A stretch of DNA of 41,521 bases from assembly GCA_015492495.1 (NCBI GenBank), contig WGEY01000049.1, positions 1-41,521 of the forward strand. Direction: 5' to 3'. Of this stretch, positions 8,637 through 19,266 are shown piece by piece. Source of the stretch: Deltaproteobacteria bacterium. GTDB taxonomy: Bacteria; Desulfobacterota; GWC2-55-46; DRQE01. The position numbers and the translations under genes are program-made. Within the stretch, counting starts at the first letter, position 1. Each line of letters opens with the position of its first letter. Below the pieces are notes generated by a model that saw only the letters and a list, made by a program, of their open reading frames with translations, searched no databases and was not told where the DNA came from.

Positions 8637-10292
8637 ATGCGAAGCGACAGGATAAAGAAAGGCGTGGAAAGGGTCCCTCACAGGGCCCTTCTATATGCAA
8701 CGGGTGTACCCAGGGGCGAGATGAGAGCCCCTTTCATAGGGGTGGCCTCGAGCTTTACGGACCTCATCCCCGGGCACATAGGAATGAGGGATCTGGAGAG
8801 GTTCATCGAAAAGGGGGTGCATACCGCAGGAGGGTATCCCTTCATATTCGGGCTCCCCGGCATATGTGACGGGATCTCCATGGGGCACAGGGGGATGCAC
8901 TACTCCCTCCCTTCGAGGGAACTTATCGCCGATATCGTCGAGAGCGTTGCGGAGGCCCATGCGCTTGACGGTCTGGTCCTCCTTACGAATTGTGACAAGA
9001 TAACCCCCGGGATGCTTCTGGCGGCGGCGAGGCTTGATATTCCTGCCATAGTGGTCTCGGCCGGCCCGATGATGACCGGACGCTATATGGGCAAGAAGAC
9101 CTCTTTCATAAGAAATACCTTCGAGGCCATGGGCCGTTTCAGGAAGGGCGATATAACCAGACATGAACTCGATGCCTGCGAGATAGGGGCGTGTCCCGGT
9201 GTGGGAAGCTGCCAGGGACTTTATACCGCGAATACAATGAACTCGCTCACCGAGGCCATGGGCATGAGCCTGCCCGGGTGCGGGACTGCGCCTGCGGTAA
9301 CGAGTGAGAAGCGCAGAATAGCCTTTGAAAGCGGATCAAGGGTGGTCGAGCTGGTAAAGAAGAAGATCACTCCCAGAAAGATCATGACCAGGGCGGCCTT
9401 TGAGAACGCAGTCAGGGTGGACCTCGCCCTCGGCGGATCCTCCAACACCGTACTGCATCTCCTTGCGATAGCCCACGAGGCCGGTGTGGATCTGCCGCTG
9501 GAGACATTCGACAGGTTGAGCCGCACGACCCCGCACATAGCCTCGATAGAGCCGGTTGGAGACTATTACATGGAAGACCTCCACTGGGCAGGCGGCATAC
9601 CGGCCATACTGGCAAGGCTCAAGGGAAGGATAAAGGACAACCCCACCGTCTCTGGCCACAGGATTAAGAAGATAATCGAAGGGGTGGACTATATAGACGA
9701 TGAAGTGATAAGGCCCGTAAGACGTGCGTATCATCGTGAAGGCGGTATCGCGGTTCTTAAGGGAAACCTCGCCCCGCTCGGTGCCGTTGTGAAGCAGTCG
9801 GGGGTGAGCGAGAAGATGATGCGTTTCGCCGGCAGGGCGCAGGTCTTCGACAGCGAAGAGGCGGCGATGAGGGCCATTATGAGCAACCGCATACGCAGCG
9901 GTGACGTGGTTGTCATACGGTACGAGGGGCCGAAGGGTGGCCCGGGCATGCGCGAGATGCTCGCACCAACCGCCAATATCGTCGGCACGGGGCTTGGTGA
10001 GTCCGTTGCTCTCATAACCGACGGCAGGTTCTCTGGCGGTACGAGGGGGCCTTGCGTCGGGCATATATCGCCCGAGGCTATGGAGGGCGGCCCCATCGCG
10101 CTCGTAAGGGACGGCGATGTAATAGAGCTTGATATCCCGAAGAGAAGGATCACACTCAGGGTGTCGGCTGAGGAGCTCAAGGCGAGGAAGGCGAAGTGGA
10201 AGCCGCCCGAGCCCAAGATAAAGAAGGGATGGCTTGCCAGGTATGCTAAGATGGTGGGTTCGGCCAACACAGGTGCGGTGCTCAAGGCCTGA
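8637..10292 (+). CDS. ilvD: dihydroxy-acid dehydratase
   Basis: IlvD dehydrates 2,3-dihydroxy acids to the 2-keto acids of valine and isoleucine synthesis, using an Fe-S cluster and Mg2+. Family motifs are clear: [39 protein letters not shown] (cluster Cys near residue 120), [17 protein letters not shown] (cluster Cys near 193), [12 protein letters not shown] and the C-terminal [20 protein letters not shown]. At 551 aa it has normal length. ATG 8637 lacks an obvious ribosome binding site, so it may depend on coupling with the gene 18 nt upstream. It supplies the step missing from the ilvBNC cluster that follows. Confidence 0.97.
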   Translation: MRSDRIKKGVERVPHRALLYATGVPRGEMRAPFIGVASSFTDLIPGHIGMRDLERFIEKGVHTAGGYPFIFGLPGICDGISMGHRGMHYSLPSRELIADIVESVAEAHALDGLVLLTNCDKITPGMLLAAARLDIPAIVVSAGPMMTGRYMGKKTSFIRNTFEAMGRFRKGDITRHELDACEIGACPGVGSCQGLYTANTMNSLTEAMGMSLPGCGTAPAVTSEKRRIAFESGSRVVELVKKKITPRKIMTRAAFENAVRVDLALGGSSNTVLHLLAIAHEAGVDLPLETFDRLSRTTPHIASIEPVGDYYMEDLHWAGGIPAILARLKGRIKDNPTVSGHRIKKIIEGVDYIDDEVIRPVRRAYHREGGIAVLKGNLAPLGAVVKQSGVSEKMMRFAGRAQVFDSEEAAMRAIMSNRIRSGDVVVIRYEGPKGGPGMREMLAPTANIVGTGLGESVALITDGRFSGGTRGPCVGHISPEAMEGGPIALVRDGDVIELDIPKRRITLRVSAEELKARKAKWKPPEPKIKKGWLARYAKMVGSANTGAVLKA

Positions 10293-10377
10293 CACGCCCG
10301 CAGCACACAGAGTCTCGGGGGGGCGCTTAATATCTTAAGATGGCAGGATGAGCCATATCTTATGGAAGCACCCATGC

Positions 10378-10413
10378 CACCGCTGAACTCGGCCTTAAAG
10401 GCCTTCGGCGGTG
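10378..10413 (+). other. strong stem-loop between ilvD and ilvB
   Basis: CACCGCTGAA (10378-10387) pairs with TTCGGCGGTG (10404-10413) with one T-G wobble, and inside it GGCC (10391-10394) pairs with GGCC (10400-10403) around TTAAA. No T-run follows, so it is not a standard intrinsic terminator. It lies in the 340-nt gap 10293-10632. An imperfect hairpin, including the palindrome ATCTTAAGAT (10332-10341), precedes it. No credible leader peptide rich in Ile, Leu or Val was found. Confidence 0.5.
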
Positions 10414-10451
10414 TACGAGCTATTATACGGGCAGCAGGGAGAAGATATACA

Positions 10452-10600
10452 GAAACCCTGATTCATTGCGTGTCTCGTCATTGCGAGCGCAGCGAAGCAA
10501 TTCCGTTTTTAGTGAGATCGAACACTTAGAGATTGCTTCGCCGGCTTCCCTCGCTCCGCGTCGGGACAAGCCTCTCTAACGACGAATTGATCAGGGTTTC
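10452..10600. repeat. MITE-like palindromic dispersed repeat
   Basis: GAAACCCTGAT (10452-10462) and ATCAGGGTTTC (10590-10600) are perfect 11-bp inverted ends. Nested inside are GCGAAGCAAT (10492-10501) and ATTGCTTCGC (10532-10541). The core CGTCATTGCGAGCGCAGCGA belongs to a widespread class of bacterial intergenic palindromic repeats whose translation gives 'RHCERSEAI' in false ORFs. It encodes no transposase. The element occupies most of the space just before ilvB, where it could affect transcript folding. Confidence 0.7.
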
Positions 10601-10632
10601 CATAGGATAAGAGAGAGACCAGGACGCAGAGT

Positions 10633-12327
10633 ATGAAAAAGACCGGTGCAGAGATATTCATCGAATCATTGTTCAAGGAAGGGGTGGATACGATATTCGG
10701 CTACCCCGGAGGAGCGGTCCTTCCCATATACGACGCCCTGTACAAGTCACGGTTGAGGCACATACTCGTCAGGCACGAACAGGGCGCGGTGCATATGGCC
10801 GACGGATACGCAAGGGCCACGGGCAGGCCGGGTGTCGTACTTGTGACCTCCGGTCCGGGTGCCACGAACACAGTTACAGGGCTTGCAACGGCCTATATGG
10901 ACTCCATCCCGGTCGTCGCCTTCACCGGCCAGGTTCCCACGGAGCTCATAGGAAACGACGCGTTCCAGGAAGCGGACATCGTAGGCATAACGAGGCCCTG
11001 CACGAAGCACAACTACCTGGTCAAGGATATCAGGGACCTTGCGAGGGTGATAAAGGAGGCGTTCTACATCGCTACCACCGGCAGGCCCGGTCCCGTCCTT
11101 GTGGACCTGCCAAAGGACGTCCTGAACGACTCGACAGAGTTCATCTACCCAGACAAGGTCCATATTCCGAGCTATCAGCCGACGTACAAGGGACATCCAG
11201 GGCAGATCAGGAAGGCCGTCAACCAGATACTCGCTTCAAAGAGGCCGATAATATATGCCGGAGGAGGCGTTATAAGCTCCAACGCGGCCAATGAGCTCAG
11301 GCAGTTCGCGAAGAAGCTCGGCATCCACGTGACAACGACGTTGATGGGGCTTGGCGCGTTTCCCGGCACGGACCCGCTCTTTCTGGGAATGCTGGGGATG
11401 CACGGCACATACGGTGCCAATATGGCTGTTACCAACACGGACTGCCTCATCGCCATAGGTGCGAGGTTCGATGACAGGGTCACCGGCAAGATAGACGAGT
11501 TCGCCCCGTACGCAAAGATAATACACATCGACATCGATCCTACGTCCATAAGCAAGAACGTGGTGGTTGACATACCCATAGTCGGTGATGTCAGGGGCGT
11601 GCTCAAGGACATGATGAAACTCCTGACCGCCGCGAAGGTCAGGGAATTCAAGAAAGGGCTGAAGGAGTGGCACGGGGATATAGACGGCTGGATGAAGACC
11701 CATTCACTCTCCGCCGCCCAGGACATGACGAGGAAGATAAGGCCCCAGTACGTCATAGAGAGGCTCTACAGGCTCACCAAGGGGGATGCGATCATCACCA
11801 CCGAGGTGGGGCAGAACCAGATGTGGGCCGCCCAGTTCTTCAAGTTCAAGGAGCCCAGGAGGCTTCTTACAAGCGGCGGGCTCGGGACCATGGGATACGG
11901 CTTTCCCGCGGCCATAGGCGCGCAGATAGCCTGCCCGGACAAGACCGTCATAGATATTGCTGGTGACGGTTCGATACAGATGAACATCCAGGAGCTTGCC
12001 ACTGCGGTTGAGTACAAGCTGCCGGTGAAGGTGGCAATACTCAACAACAGGTTCCTCGGCATGGTGAGGCAGTGGCAGGAGTTCTTCTACGACAAGAGGT
12101 ATTCGTACACCTGTATAGGCAACAAGCCCGACTTCGTGAAGATCGCCGAGGCCTACGGAGGGGTGGGGCTGAGGGCCAAAAAGCCCGACGAGGTGGACCC
12201 GGTCATAAAGGAGGCCCTGAAGGTGAAGGACAGGCCGGTCTTCATGGACTTTGTGGTCGATGCCGCCGAGGATGTCTATCCGATGGTGCCGGCGGGTCAG
12301 CCGCTGAGCAAGATGCTGCTCGTATGA
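10633..12327 (+). CDS. ilvB: acetolactate synthase large (catalytic) subunit
   Basis: This TPP-dependent enzyme condenses pyruvate with pyruvate or 2-ketobutyrate, the first common step to valine, leucine and isoleucine. The N-terminal pyrimidine-binding domain has [14 protein letters not shown] and the catalytic Glu in [17 protein letters not shown] (near residue 50). A central FAD-binding-like domain follows, and the C-terminal domain has the TPP/Mg motif [15 protein letters not shown] ending in LNN (residues about 440-475). Length is 564 aa, typical of the biosynthetic AHAS family. It is followed by its regulatory subunit gene. The ribosome binding site before ATG 10633 is weak. Confidence 0.97.
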   Translation: MKKTGAEIFIESLFKEGVDTIFGYPGGAVLPIYDALYKSRLRHILVRHEQGAVHMADGYARATGRPGVVLVTSGPGATNTVTGLATAYMDSIPVVAFTGQVPTELIGNDAFQEADIVGITRPCTKHNYLVKDIRDLARVIKEAFYIATTGRPGPVLVDLPKDVLNDSTEFIYPDKVHIPSYQPTYKGHPGQIRKAVNQILASKRPIIYAGGGVISSNAANELRQFAKKLGIHVTTTLMGLGAFPGTDPLFLGMLGMHGTYGANMAVTNTDCLIAIGARFDDRVTGKIDEFAPYAKIIHIDIDPTSISKNVVVDIPIVGDVRGVLKDMMKLLTAAKVREFKKGLKEWHGDIDGWMKTHSLSAAQDMTRKIRPQYVIERLYRLTKGDAIITTEVGQNQMWAAQFFKFKEPRRLLTSGGLGTMGYGFPAAIGAQIACPDKTVIDIAGDGSIQMNIQELATAVEYKLPVKVAILNNRFLGMVRQWQEFFYDKRYSYTCIGNKPDFVKIAEAYGGVGLRAKKPDEVDPVIKEALKVKDRPVFMDFVVDAAEDVYPMVPAGQPLSKMLLV

Positions 12328-12409
12328 AGCGTTATATCGGCGCCTGTTCGTAGTAAAGGGATGCCCGTATCATGGTGCATCGAGAAAAATGCATATGTAA
12401 GGTGGTTCC

Positions 12410-12895
12410 ATGCGTCATACGATTTCAATATCCGTGATGAATGAATTCGGGGTGCTTTCGCGTATAGCCGGGCTCTTTTCAGGCCGGGGGTTCAACATCG
12501 AGAGCCTGTGCGTGGCCGAGACCATTGATCCCAGGGTCTCCCGCATGACCATCGTAACGAGCGGGGACGACCGGATAATAGAGCAGATAACGAAACAGCT
12601 GAACAAGCTCGTAAACGTCATAAAGGTGCATGACCTTACCGGAGAGGAGTATCTCGAGAGGGAATTGGCCCTCATCAAGGTTAACTGTAACGCGGACAAC
12701 AGGGCCGAGGTCCTGAGTATCGTTGATATCTTCAGGGCCAAGGTCGTGGACGTGAGCCCCCGCAGCTATACGATCGAGGTGACCGGTGACGAGGAAAAGA
12801 TCGCCGCGATAACAGAGCTCTTGAGGCCCTTCGGCATAAAGGAGATAGTAAGGACCGGGCGTATCGCAATGGCGAGAAGCCCCAAGGCAAAGTGA
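12410..12895 (+). CDS. ilvN: acetolactate synthase small (regulatory) subunit
   Basis: The regulatory subunit stabilises IlvB and confers valine feedback inhibition. The N-terminal ACT domain is plain: HTISISVMNEFGVLSRIAGLFSGRGFNIESL (residues 3-33), followed by the SRMTIV strand. The C-terminal domain includes VDVSPRSYTIEVTGDEEKI. It is 161 aa, the usual length for the one-ACT type (also named IlvH). It starts 82 nt after ilvB with AAGGTGG as ribosome binding site. Confidence 0.96.
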   Translation: MRHTISISVMNEFGVLSRIAGLFSGRGFNIESLCVAETIDPRVSRMTIVTSGDDRIIEQITKQLNKLVNVIKVHDLTGEEYLERELALIKVNCNADNRAEVLSIVDIFRAKVVDVSPRSYTIEVTGDEEKIAAITELLRPFGIKEIVRTGRIAMARSPKAK

Positions 12896-12930
12896 CCGCC
12901 GCGGACGGAACGCCTGTATAACAAAGATAA

Positions 12931-13965
<1,035 letters not shown>

Positions 13966-13986
13966 GGTTTCCCTCCGAGTGGAGAG

Positions 13987-14664
13987 TTGATAAATTCTTT
14001 CGGGAGTTTTGAAATAGGCTCAAAAAGGCTTGTTCCCATTGCGCGCGAGGGTTACCCCTTTATACTCGCATCATTCATCCCTCCGGTAATAACCTCTGCT
14101 TTAGGACTCTGGTGGCCCACGGCCATAACCCTGGTTCTTGCCTGGTGGGTTGTATGGTTCTTCAGGGATCCCGAGAGGGAGATACCGGGGGATCAGGGCA
14201 GTATAGTGAGCCCTGCGGACGGAAAGGTCATAAAGATAGCAAGGGCGAGGGAGGACAGGCTCCTCGGGGACGAGGCGTTGAAGATAAGCATCTTCATGAA
14301 CATCTTCAACGTCCATGTCAACAGGGCGCCGGCATCGGGCAGGGTTGTAGGGACCCTGTACAACCCCGGAAAGTTTTTCAACGCAAGCCTTGACAAGGCA
14401 TCGCTTGAGAACGAGCAGAACCTCCTCCTCATAGAGGCTGCAAACGGCAGGAGGTTCGCGGTATGCCAGATAGCCGGGCTCGTTGCGAGGAGGATCGTCT
14501 GCTACGTGAGTGAGGGCTCGCGGCTCGAGAAGGGAGAGAGGTTCGGGCTCATAAGGTTCGGCTCGCGGCTCGACGTATATCTCCCACTGGACGCTAAAGT
14601 AAAGGTGCGTGTCGGCGATAAGGTAAAGGCCGGAAGTTCTGTGCTGGCCTGTTGGCGGGATTAA
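13987..14664 (+). CDS. psd: phosphatidylserine decarboxylase proenzyme (short type)
   Basis: Psd converts phosphatidylserine to phosphatidylethanolamine at the inner membrane, using a pyruvoyl group formed by self-cleavage. The cleavage site is the Gly-Ser of KAGSSVLACW, near residue 218. N-terminal helices precede WFFRDPERE and SPADGKV, and the conserved MNIFNVHVNRAP segment carries a catalytic His. At 225 aa it is the compact type common in Deltaproteobacteria-like genomes. The only usable start after the ilvC stop is TTG 13987, with a GGAG site placed rather close, so the exact N-terminus is uncertain. It is followed by pssA, the preceding enzyme of the pathway. Confidence 0.93.
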   Translation: MINSFGSFEIGSKRLVPIAREGYPFILASFIPPVITSALGLWWPTAITLVLAWWVVWFFRDPEREIPGDQGSIVSPADGKVIKIARAREDRLLGDEALKISIFMNIFNVHVNRAPASGRVVGTLYNPGKFFNASLDKASLENEQNLLLIEAANGRRFAVCQIAGLVARRIVCYVSEGSRLEKGERFGLIRFGSRLDVYLPLDAKVKVRVGDKVKAGSSVLACWRD

Positions 14665-14684
14665 GCGAGGGGGATGAAAGGATC

Positions 14685-15473
14685 ATGCTGGACAAGGAGC
14701 TGAGGCGTGGGAGACGGAGAAGGCGCGTGAAGAAGGGGGTGTATCTTCTGCCCAACCTCCTGACATCCGCAAGCCTCTTCGGCGGTTTTTATTCCATCGT
14801 CGCCTCGCTCGACGGCAAGTTCGAATACGCCGCCGCGGCCATACTCATATCCGCCGTCCTCGACGGCCTTGACGGGAGGATCGCAAGGCTCACCGGTACC
14901 ACGAGCAGGTTCGGCATGGAGTACGACTCCCTATCCGATGTCGTGGCATTCGGGTTGGCGCCCGGTATACTCATCTTCACATGGGCCTTGAGACCGTTCG
15001 GCAGGTACGGCTGGCTCGCCGCGTTCCTTTACGTCGTCTGCGGCGCATTGAGGCTTGCACGGTTCAATGTGCAGGTCACGACGATAGAGAGCAGGCGCTT
15101 CAACGGGCTTCCGATCCCGGCGGCCGCGGCCTTCGTGGCCTCTACGGTGCTTCTCTTCTTCTATCTGGGCAGGGAAGAGACGGCCAAGCATATTCCCATA
15201 TTGATCATCGTCTATCTCCTGGCGTTCCTAATGGTGAGCAACGTGAAGTATTACAGCTTCAAGGAGTTGAACCTCACCCGCAGGATGCCGTTCATGCTGC
15301 TTGTGGGGCTGATATGCCTGTTGATACTGATAGCCGCCGAGCCGCAGGTCATGCTCTTTTTGCTGACATTCGGATACATTGTGTCAGGGCCTGCCACGAT
15401 GATCTTTTCAAGGCGCAGGTCCGCTTCAAGGTCCGCCAGGGACGAAGACAAGCCGGCCGAAGGCAAGCTTTAA
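14685..15473 (+). CDS. pssA: CDP-diacylglycerol-serine O-phosphatidyltransferase
   Basis: PssA makes phosphatidylserine from CDP-diacylglycerol and serine. The CDP-alcohol phosphatidyltransferase signature is intact: DGLDGRIARLTG, then FGMEYDSLSD, at residues about 62-90. The N-terminus is strongly basic (several Arg and Lys) and several membrane helices follow. I chose ATG 14685, which has GAGGGGG and AAAGG upstream and leaves psd intact; a TTG at 14652 overlapping psd is the alternative. Length is then 262 aa. psd and pssA together form a phosphatidylethanolamine module inside the branched-chain amino-acid operon. Confidence 0.94.
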   Translation: MLDKELRRGRRRRRVKKGVYLLPNLLTSASLFGGFYSIVASLDGKFEYAAAAILISAVLDGLDGRIARLTGTTSRFGMEYDSLSDVVAFGLAPGILIFTWALRPFGRYGWLAAFLYVVCGALRLARFNVQVTTIESRRFNGLPIPAAAAFVASTVLLFFYLGREETAKHIPILIIVYLLAFLMVSNVKYYSFKELNLTRRMPFMLLVGLICLLILIAAEPQVMLFLLTFGYIVSGPATMIFSRRRSASRSARDEDKPAEGKL

Positions 15474-15550
15474 GCATATCTTAAGCATGCATTACCGGGG
15501 CCTTTAAGGGGGTTCCCGTGATTGATCGGATTTTTTTATGGTGCTGCAAC

Positions 15551-17089
15551 ATGGCTGACAAGGTAAGGATATTCGATACCACTTTGAGGGACGGCGAGCA
15601 GTCGCCCGGGGCGTCCATGAACGTGGAGGAGAAGCTCAGGGTGGCCGGCCAGCTCGCACGCCTCGGTGTGGACGTCATAGAGGCGGGGTTCGCGTTCAGC
15701 TCTCCCGGTGACTTCGAGGCCGTAAGAAGGATCGCTCACGAGATCGAGGGGCCGGTTGTGTGCTCGCTTGCAAGGGCCAAGCCGGAGGACATAGAGGCTG
15801 CGTGGAATGCGCTCAAGGGTGCTCCCAGGCCGAGGATTCACACGTTCATATCGACATCCGACATACACCTCGGGTACCAGTTTAGGCTCACGAGGGAAGA
15901 GGCCCTTGAAAGGGCCGTTGAAATGGTGCGGATGGCGAAGGGTTATGTCGATGACGTGGAGTTTTCCCCGATGGACGCATCGAGGACCGAGCTTGCTTAC
16001 CTGTACGAGGTCATAGAGGCGGTGATAGAGGCCGGGGCCACGACCGTGAACATCCCGGATACCGTGGGATATGCACTTCCGCAGCAGTTCGGGGAGCTCA
16101 TAAAGGGTATAAGGGATAACGTGCCTAATATAGACAGGGCCGTGATATCCGTACACTGCCATAATGATCTGGGGTTGGCCGTTGCGAACTCGCTAAGCGC
16201 CGTTATAAACGGCGCGAGACAGGTCGAGTGCACGGTGAACGGCATAGGCGAGAGGGCCGGCAACGCCTCGCTCGAGGAGATCGTGATGATAATAAAGACC
16301 CGAAAGGACCTTTTGGGCCTCGATACATCCGTGGTGACTGAGCAGCTCTATCCTACAAGCCGCCTCGTATCGGGTATCACCGGCATAATGGTCCAGCCCA
16401 ACAAGGCGATCGTGGGTGACAACGCCTTTGCGCATGAGTCCGGCATACACCAGGACGGGCTGCTCAAGGAGAAGACCACCTACGAGATAATGAGTCCGGA
16501 GTCCGTCGGCCTTCAGCAGTCAACGCTCGTCCTCGGCAAGCACTCTGGTCGCCATGCGTTCAAGACAAGGCTCAAGGAGCTCGGATACGAGCTCGGGGAC
16601 GATGAGCTCAACAAGGCCTTCGAAAGGTTCAAGCGTCTCGCCGACAAGAAAAAGGAGGTCTTTGACGAAGACATAGAGGCGATAGTACAGGATGAGGTGC
16701 TGAGGATCGAGATGCCGGACAAGTACAGACTCGTGAAACTGAGCGCTTCGAGCGGCACGGAGGTGCAGCCAAGGGCCGTGGTGGAGATGGAGGTGGACGG
16801 CAAGGTGCTCGAAGAGGAAGGGGTGGGTGACGGGCCGGTGGACGCTGTCTTCAAGGCCATCTCCAGCATCACCGGAACCAAGAGTAGGCTTTTGAGGTAC
16901 TCTGTAAGCGCCATAACCGGCGGTACCGACGCGCAGGGCGAGGTCTCCGTAAGGCTCGAGGAGGACGGCCACGTTGTCCTCGGCCGGGGCGCCCATACGG
17001 ACATCATAGTCGCGAGCGCAAAGGCGTACATCAATGCGCTGAACAGGCTCGAATACAAGAAGCAGGAGACCAGGGAGCGGCTCGTGTAG
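15551..17089 (+). CDS. leuA: 2-isopropylmalate synthase
   Basis: LeuA condenses acetyl-CoA with 2-ketoisovalerate, the first committed step to leucine. The catalytic HMGL-like domain has [16 protein letters not shown] (Arg/Asp near residues 13-14), the [13 protein letters not shown] metal-binding His pair and [13 protein letters not shown]. The C-terminal LeuA regulatory domain, which binds leucine for feedback inhibition, occupies about residues 375-505. The clustering with leuCDB argues against citramalate synthase. I prefer ATG 15551 (512 aa) because homologues begin [15 protein letters not shown] at 15518 has a better ribosome binding site (AAGGGGG) and would add 11 residues. Confidence 0.94.
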   Translation: MADKVRIFDTTLRDGEQSPGASMNVEEKLRVAGQLARLGVDVIEAGFAFSSPGDFEAVRRIAHEIEGPVVCSLARAKPEDIEAAWNALKGAPRPRIHTFISTSDIHLGYQFRLTREEALERAVEMVRMAKGYVDDVEFSPMDASRTELAYLYEVIEAVIEAGATTVNIPDTVGYALPQQFGELIKGIRDNVPNIDRAVISVHCHNDLGLAVANSLSAVINGARQVECTVNGIGERAGNASLEEIVMIIKTRKDLLGLDTSVVTEQLYPTSRLVSGITGIMVQPNKAIVGDNAFAHESGIHQDGLLKEKTTYEIMSPESVGLQQSTLVLGKHSGRHAFKTRLKELGYELGDDELNKAFERFKRLADKKKEVFDEDIEAIVQDEVLRIEMPDKYRLVKLSASSGTEVQPRAVVEMEVDGKVLEEEGVGDGPVDAVFKAISSITGTKSRLLRYSVSAITGGTDAQGEVSVRLEEDGHVVLGRGAHTDIIVASAKAYINALNRLEYKKQETRERLV

Positions 17090-17097
17090 GTCGCGCC

Positions 17098-17135
17098 ATT
17101 TGAGGTTGCAGGCCCTTGCGGCCGGCCTGTCAAAT
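17098..17135 (+). other. stem-loop just before the leuC ribosome binding site
   Basis: ATTTGA (17098-17103) pairs with TCAAAT (17130-17135), and inside CAGGCC (17109-17114) pairs with GGCCTG (17124-17129), leaving a 5-nt bulge on one side. It lies between leuA and leuC, only a few bases before GAAGAGG. It may stabilise the downstream message or modulate leuC translation; this is inference. Confidence 0.4.
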
Positions 17136-17155
17136 CGATCCGAAGAGGTGTTTGA

Positions 17156-18442
17156 ATGACGATCAGATCCAGAAAACGTCCCATGACCATAACCGAAAAG
17201 ATCCTTGCAAGGCATGCGGGGCTTAGGGATGTATGGCCGGGAGAGCTGATAAACGCAAAGGTGGATATAGCGCTCGGCAACGACATAACCGCCCCCATCG
17301 CAATAGAGCGGTTTCGCGAGGTCGGCGCCAAGAAGGTCTTCAACAGGAATCGTGTCGTGCTGGTGGCCGATCACTTTACCCCTAACAAGGATATAAAGTC
17401 AGCGACCCAGTGCAAGATCGTCAGAGAGTTCGCCCGTGAGCAGAAGATCACCCATTACTTCGAAGGCGGCAACGTCGGGGTCGAGCACGCGCTTCTGCCC
17501 GAGAAGGGCATAGTCGTACCGGGCGACGTGGTGATCGGGGCCGATTCCCACACCTGTACCTACGGCGCCCTGGGTGCATTCGCCACGGGCGTGGGCTCCA
17601 CGGACCTGGCCGCTGCAATGATAACCGGTGAGGCCTGGTTCAAGGTCCCCGAGTCCGTAAAGTTCGTCTACCACGGCAGGCTCAACAGATGGGTGAGCGG
17701 AAAGGACCTCATCCTCTATACCATAGGCGACATCGGGGTGGACGGGGCGCTGTACAAGGCCATGGAATTCACCGGCGAGGTCATCGAAAGCCTCTCGATG
17801 GACAGCCGTCTCGCCATGTGCAACATGGCCATAGAGGCCGGGGCAAAGAGCGGCATAGTGGCCCCTGACGGTGTTACAAGGAGCTACGTCGAAAAGAGGG
17901 CCGAAAGGAAGCCCAGGTACTTCGCAAGTGACCACGGGGCCCAGTACGAGAGTGTGCGCGAGTACGACTGCACGAAGATAGAACCCCAGGTGGCGTTGCC
18001 GCACCTGCCGGAGAACACGAAGAATGTAACGGATGTGGGCAGGATAGACATAGACCAGGTGGTCATAGGCAGCTGTACCAATGGAAGGATAGAGGATATG
18101 GAGACCGCGGCCCGCGTTTTGAAGGGCCACAAGGTTGCACGCAACGTGAGGCTCATAGTGATACCGGCGACCCCCGCCATATACCAGGAGTCACTACGCA
18201 GGGGGTACTTTGATACGTTCCTCCAGGCCGGTGCGGTGATAAGCCCGCCGACGTGCGGTCCGTGTCTCGGTGGGCACATGGGCATACTTGGACCCGGAGA
18301 GAGGGCCGTTGCGACCACGAACAGGAACTTCGTAGGAAGGATGGGGGATACAACGAGCGAGGTCTACCTCACGAATCCGGCCGTCGCCGCCGCTTCGGCG
18401 GTAAAGGGGCGCATAGCGCACCCGGACGAGGTCAGCCGGTAG
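17156..18442 (+). CDS. leuC: 3-isopropylmalate dehydratase large subunit
   Basis: LeuC with LeuD isomerises 2-isopropylmalate to 3-isopropylmalate through a [4Fe-4S] cluster. The cluster cysteines are in [14 protein letters not shown] and [14 protein letters not shown]. The aconitase-family [22 protein letters not shown] motif is also present. At 428 aa it is the shorter LeuC/HacA-like type seen in archaea and many Deltaproteobacteria-like genomes. ATG 17156 has GAAGAGG at proper spacing; ATG 17183 is a possible internal start. leuD follows after 54 nt. Confidence 0.96.
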   Translation: MTIRSRKRPMTITEKILARHAGLRDVWPGELINAKVDIALGNDITAPIAIERFREVGAKKVFNRNRVVLVADHFTPNKDIKSATQCKIVREFAREQKITHYFEGGNVGVEHALLPEKGIVVPGDVVIGADSHTCTYGALGAFATGVGSTDLAAAMITGEAWFKVPESVKFVYHGRLNRWVSGKDLILYTIGDIGVDGALYKAMEFTGEVIESLSMDSRLAMCNMAIEAGAKSGIVAPDGVTRSYVEKRAERKPRYFASDHGAQYESVREYDCTKIEPQVALPHLPENTKNVTDVGRIDIDQVVIGSCTNGRIEDMETAARVLKGHKVARNVRLIVIPATPAIYQESLRRGYFDTFLQAGAVISPPTCGPCLGGHMGILGPGERAVATTNRNFVGRMGDTTSEVYLTNPAVAAASAVKGRIAHPDEVSR

Positions 18443-18496
18443 GGAATGGAGCGAGGAAAAGGGACCTTATCAAGGCATCTTGTTCAAGGAGTGAAG

Positions 18497-18991
18497 ATGA
18501 AGCTTAAAGGCAAGGTATGGAAGTTCGGTGCTGACATCGATACCGACAGGATCATTCCGGCGAGGTATCTCAACACATCCGATCCCAAGGAGCTTGCAAA
18601 GCACTGCATGGAGGATGAAGACCCGGGGTTCAGCAGAAAGGTCAGGGCAGGGGACATAATCGTTGCGGACAAGAACTTCGGCTGCGGGTCCTCGAGGGAA
18701 CACGCTCCCATAGCCATAAAGGCCGCCGGTATCTCGTGCATCGTGGCCAAGAGCTTTGCGAGAATATTCTACAGGAACGCCTTCAACATGGGGCTTCCCA
18801 TCCTCGAGTGCAGCGAGGCGGCGGATGATGCAAGGACAGGCGACATCCTCGAAGTTGACATGTCGACCGGGGAGATATATAACGTAACCCGGAAAAAGCG
18901 TTACGAGGCAAGGCCGGTACCGCCGTTCATGCAGGAGCTGGTGAGTGCAGGAGGCCTCATGAAATGGATCAAAAAAAGGGGGTTCGTATGA
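18497..18991 (+). CDS. leuD: 3-isopropylmalate dehydratase small subunit
   Basis: LeuD is the swivelling small subunit that completes the active site of the LeuCD isomerase. The characteristic [16 protein letters not shown] segment and the substrate-recognition [12 protein letters not shown] loop are intact. I chose ATG 18497 because AAGGAG lies 6 nt before it and homologues start with a short [11 protein letters not shown]; an ATG at 18446 would add 17 unconserved residues. Length is 164 aa, normal for the short type. The stop overlaps the next start (ATGA). Confidence 0.95.
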   Translation: MKLKGKVWKFGADIDTDRIIPARYLNTSDPKELAKHCMEDEDPGFSRKVRAGDIIVADKNFGCGSSREHAPIAIKAAGISCIVAKSFARIFYRNAFNMGLPILECSEAADDARTGDILEVDMSTGEIYNVTRKKRYEARPVPPFMQELVSAGGLMKWIKKRGFV

Positions 18992-19266
18992 GAAAGGACA
19001 ACTCGAAGAGCAGGATTTTATCCACCGACAAACTTCACATCGAAAGCAAGACACTTTTCCTGGACCTGAAGGAGAATGCTGGAGGAAGGTTCCTGCAGAT
19101 AGCGGAACTCTCCAATGCGCGCAGGAGCACCATCGTCATCCCCTTGAGCGGTTTTGAGGAGTTCATGGCCTCGTTGCAGAAGATCGCCGAGGCAGGATGC
19201 CTGCCGGAGGGTACTATGACCACAGAGGGTGGTGTGGCAGGCGGAGCGGTCTCGGAGGAGTTTTAG
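18988..19266 (+). CDS. PUR-domain-like nucleic-acid-binding protein
   Basis: A 92-aa protein whose central part (residues about 15-65) reads as a single PUR repeat, a beta-beta-beta-beta-alpha module. It has strand 1 with [10 protein letters not shown], strand 2 with GRFLQIAEL, strands 3-4 with RSTIVIPL, and the helix [14 protein letters not shown]. Bacterial PUR proteins such as Borrelia BpuR bind single-stranded DNA and RNA. The C-terminal 25 residues are Gly-rich and probably disordered. ATG 18988 has AAGGGGG 5 nt upstream and overlaps the leuD stop by 4 nt; its own stop abuts the leuB start. It is therefore a true operon member and may act as a regulator. The family call is by eye. Confidence 0.7.
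   Translation: MRKDNSKSRILSTDKLHIESKTLFLDLKENAGGRFLQIAELSNARRSTIVIPLSGFEEFMASLQKIAEAGCLPEGTMTTEGGVAGGAVSEEF

Noticed and set aside
10362-10529. A 55-codon ORF upstream of ilvB, a possible leader peptide
   Set aside because: It runs through the palindromic repeat and contains the 'RHCERSEAI' translation typical of spurious ORFs over that repeat. It lacks a run of Ile, Leu or Val codons and a ribosome binding site.
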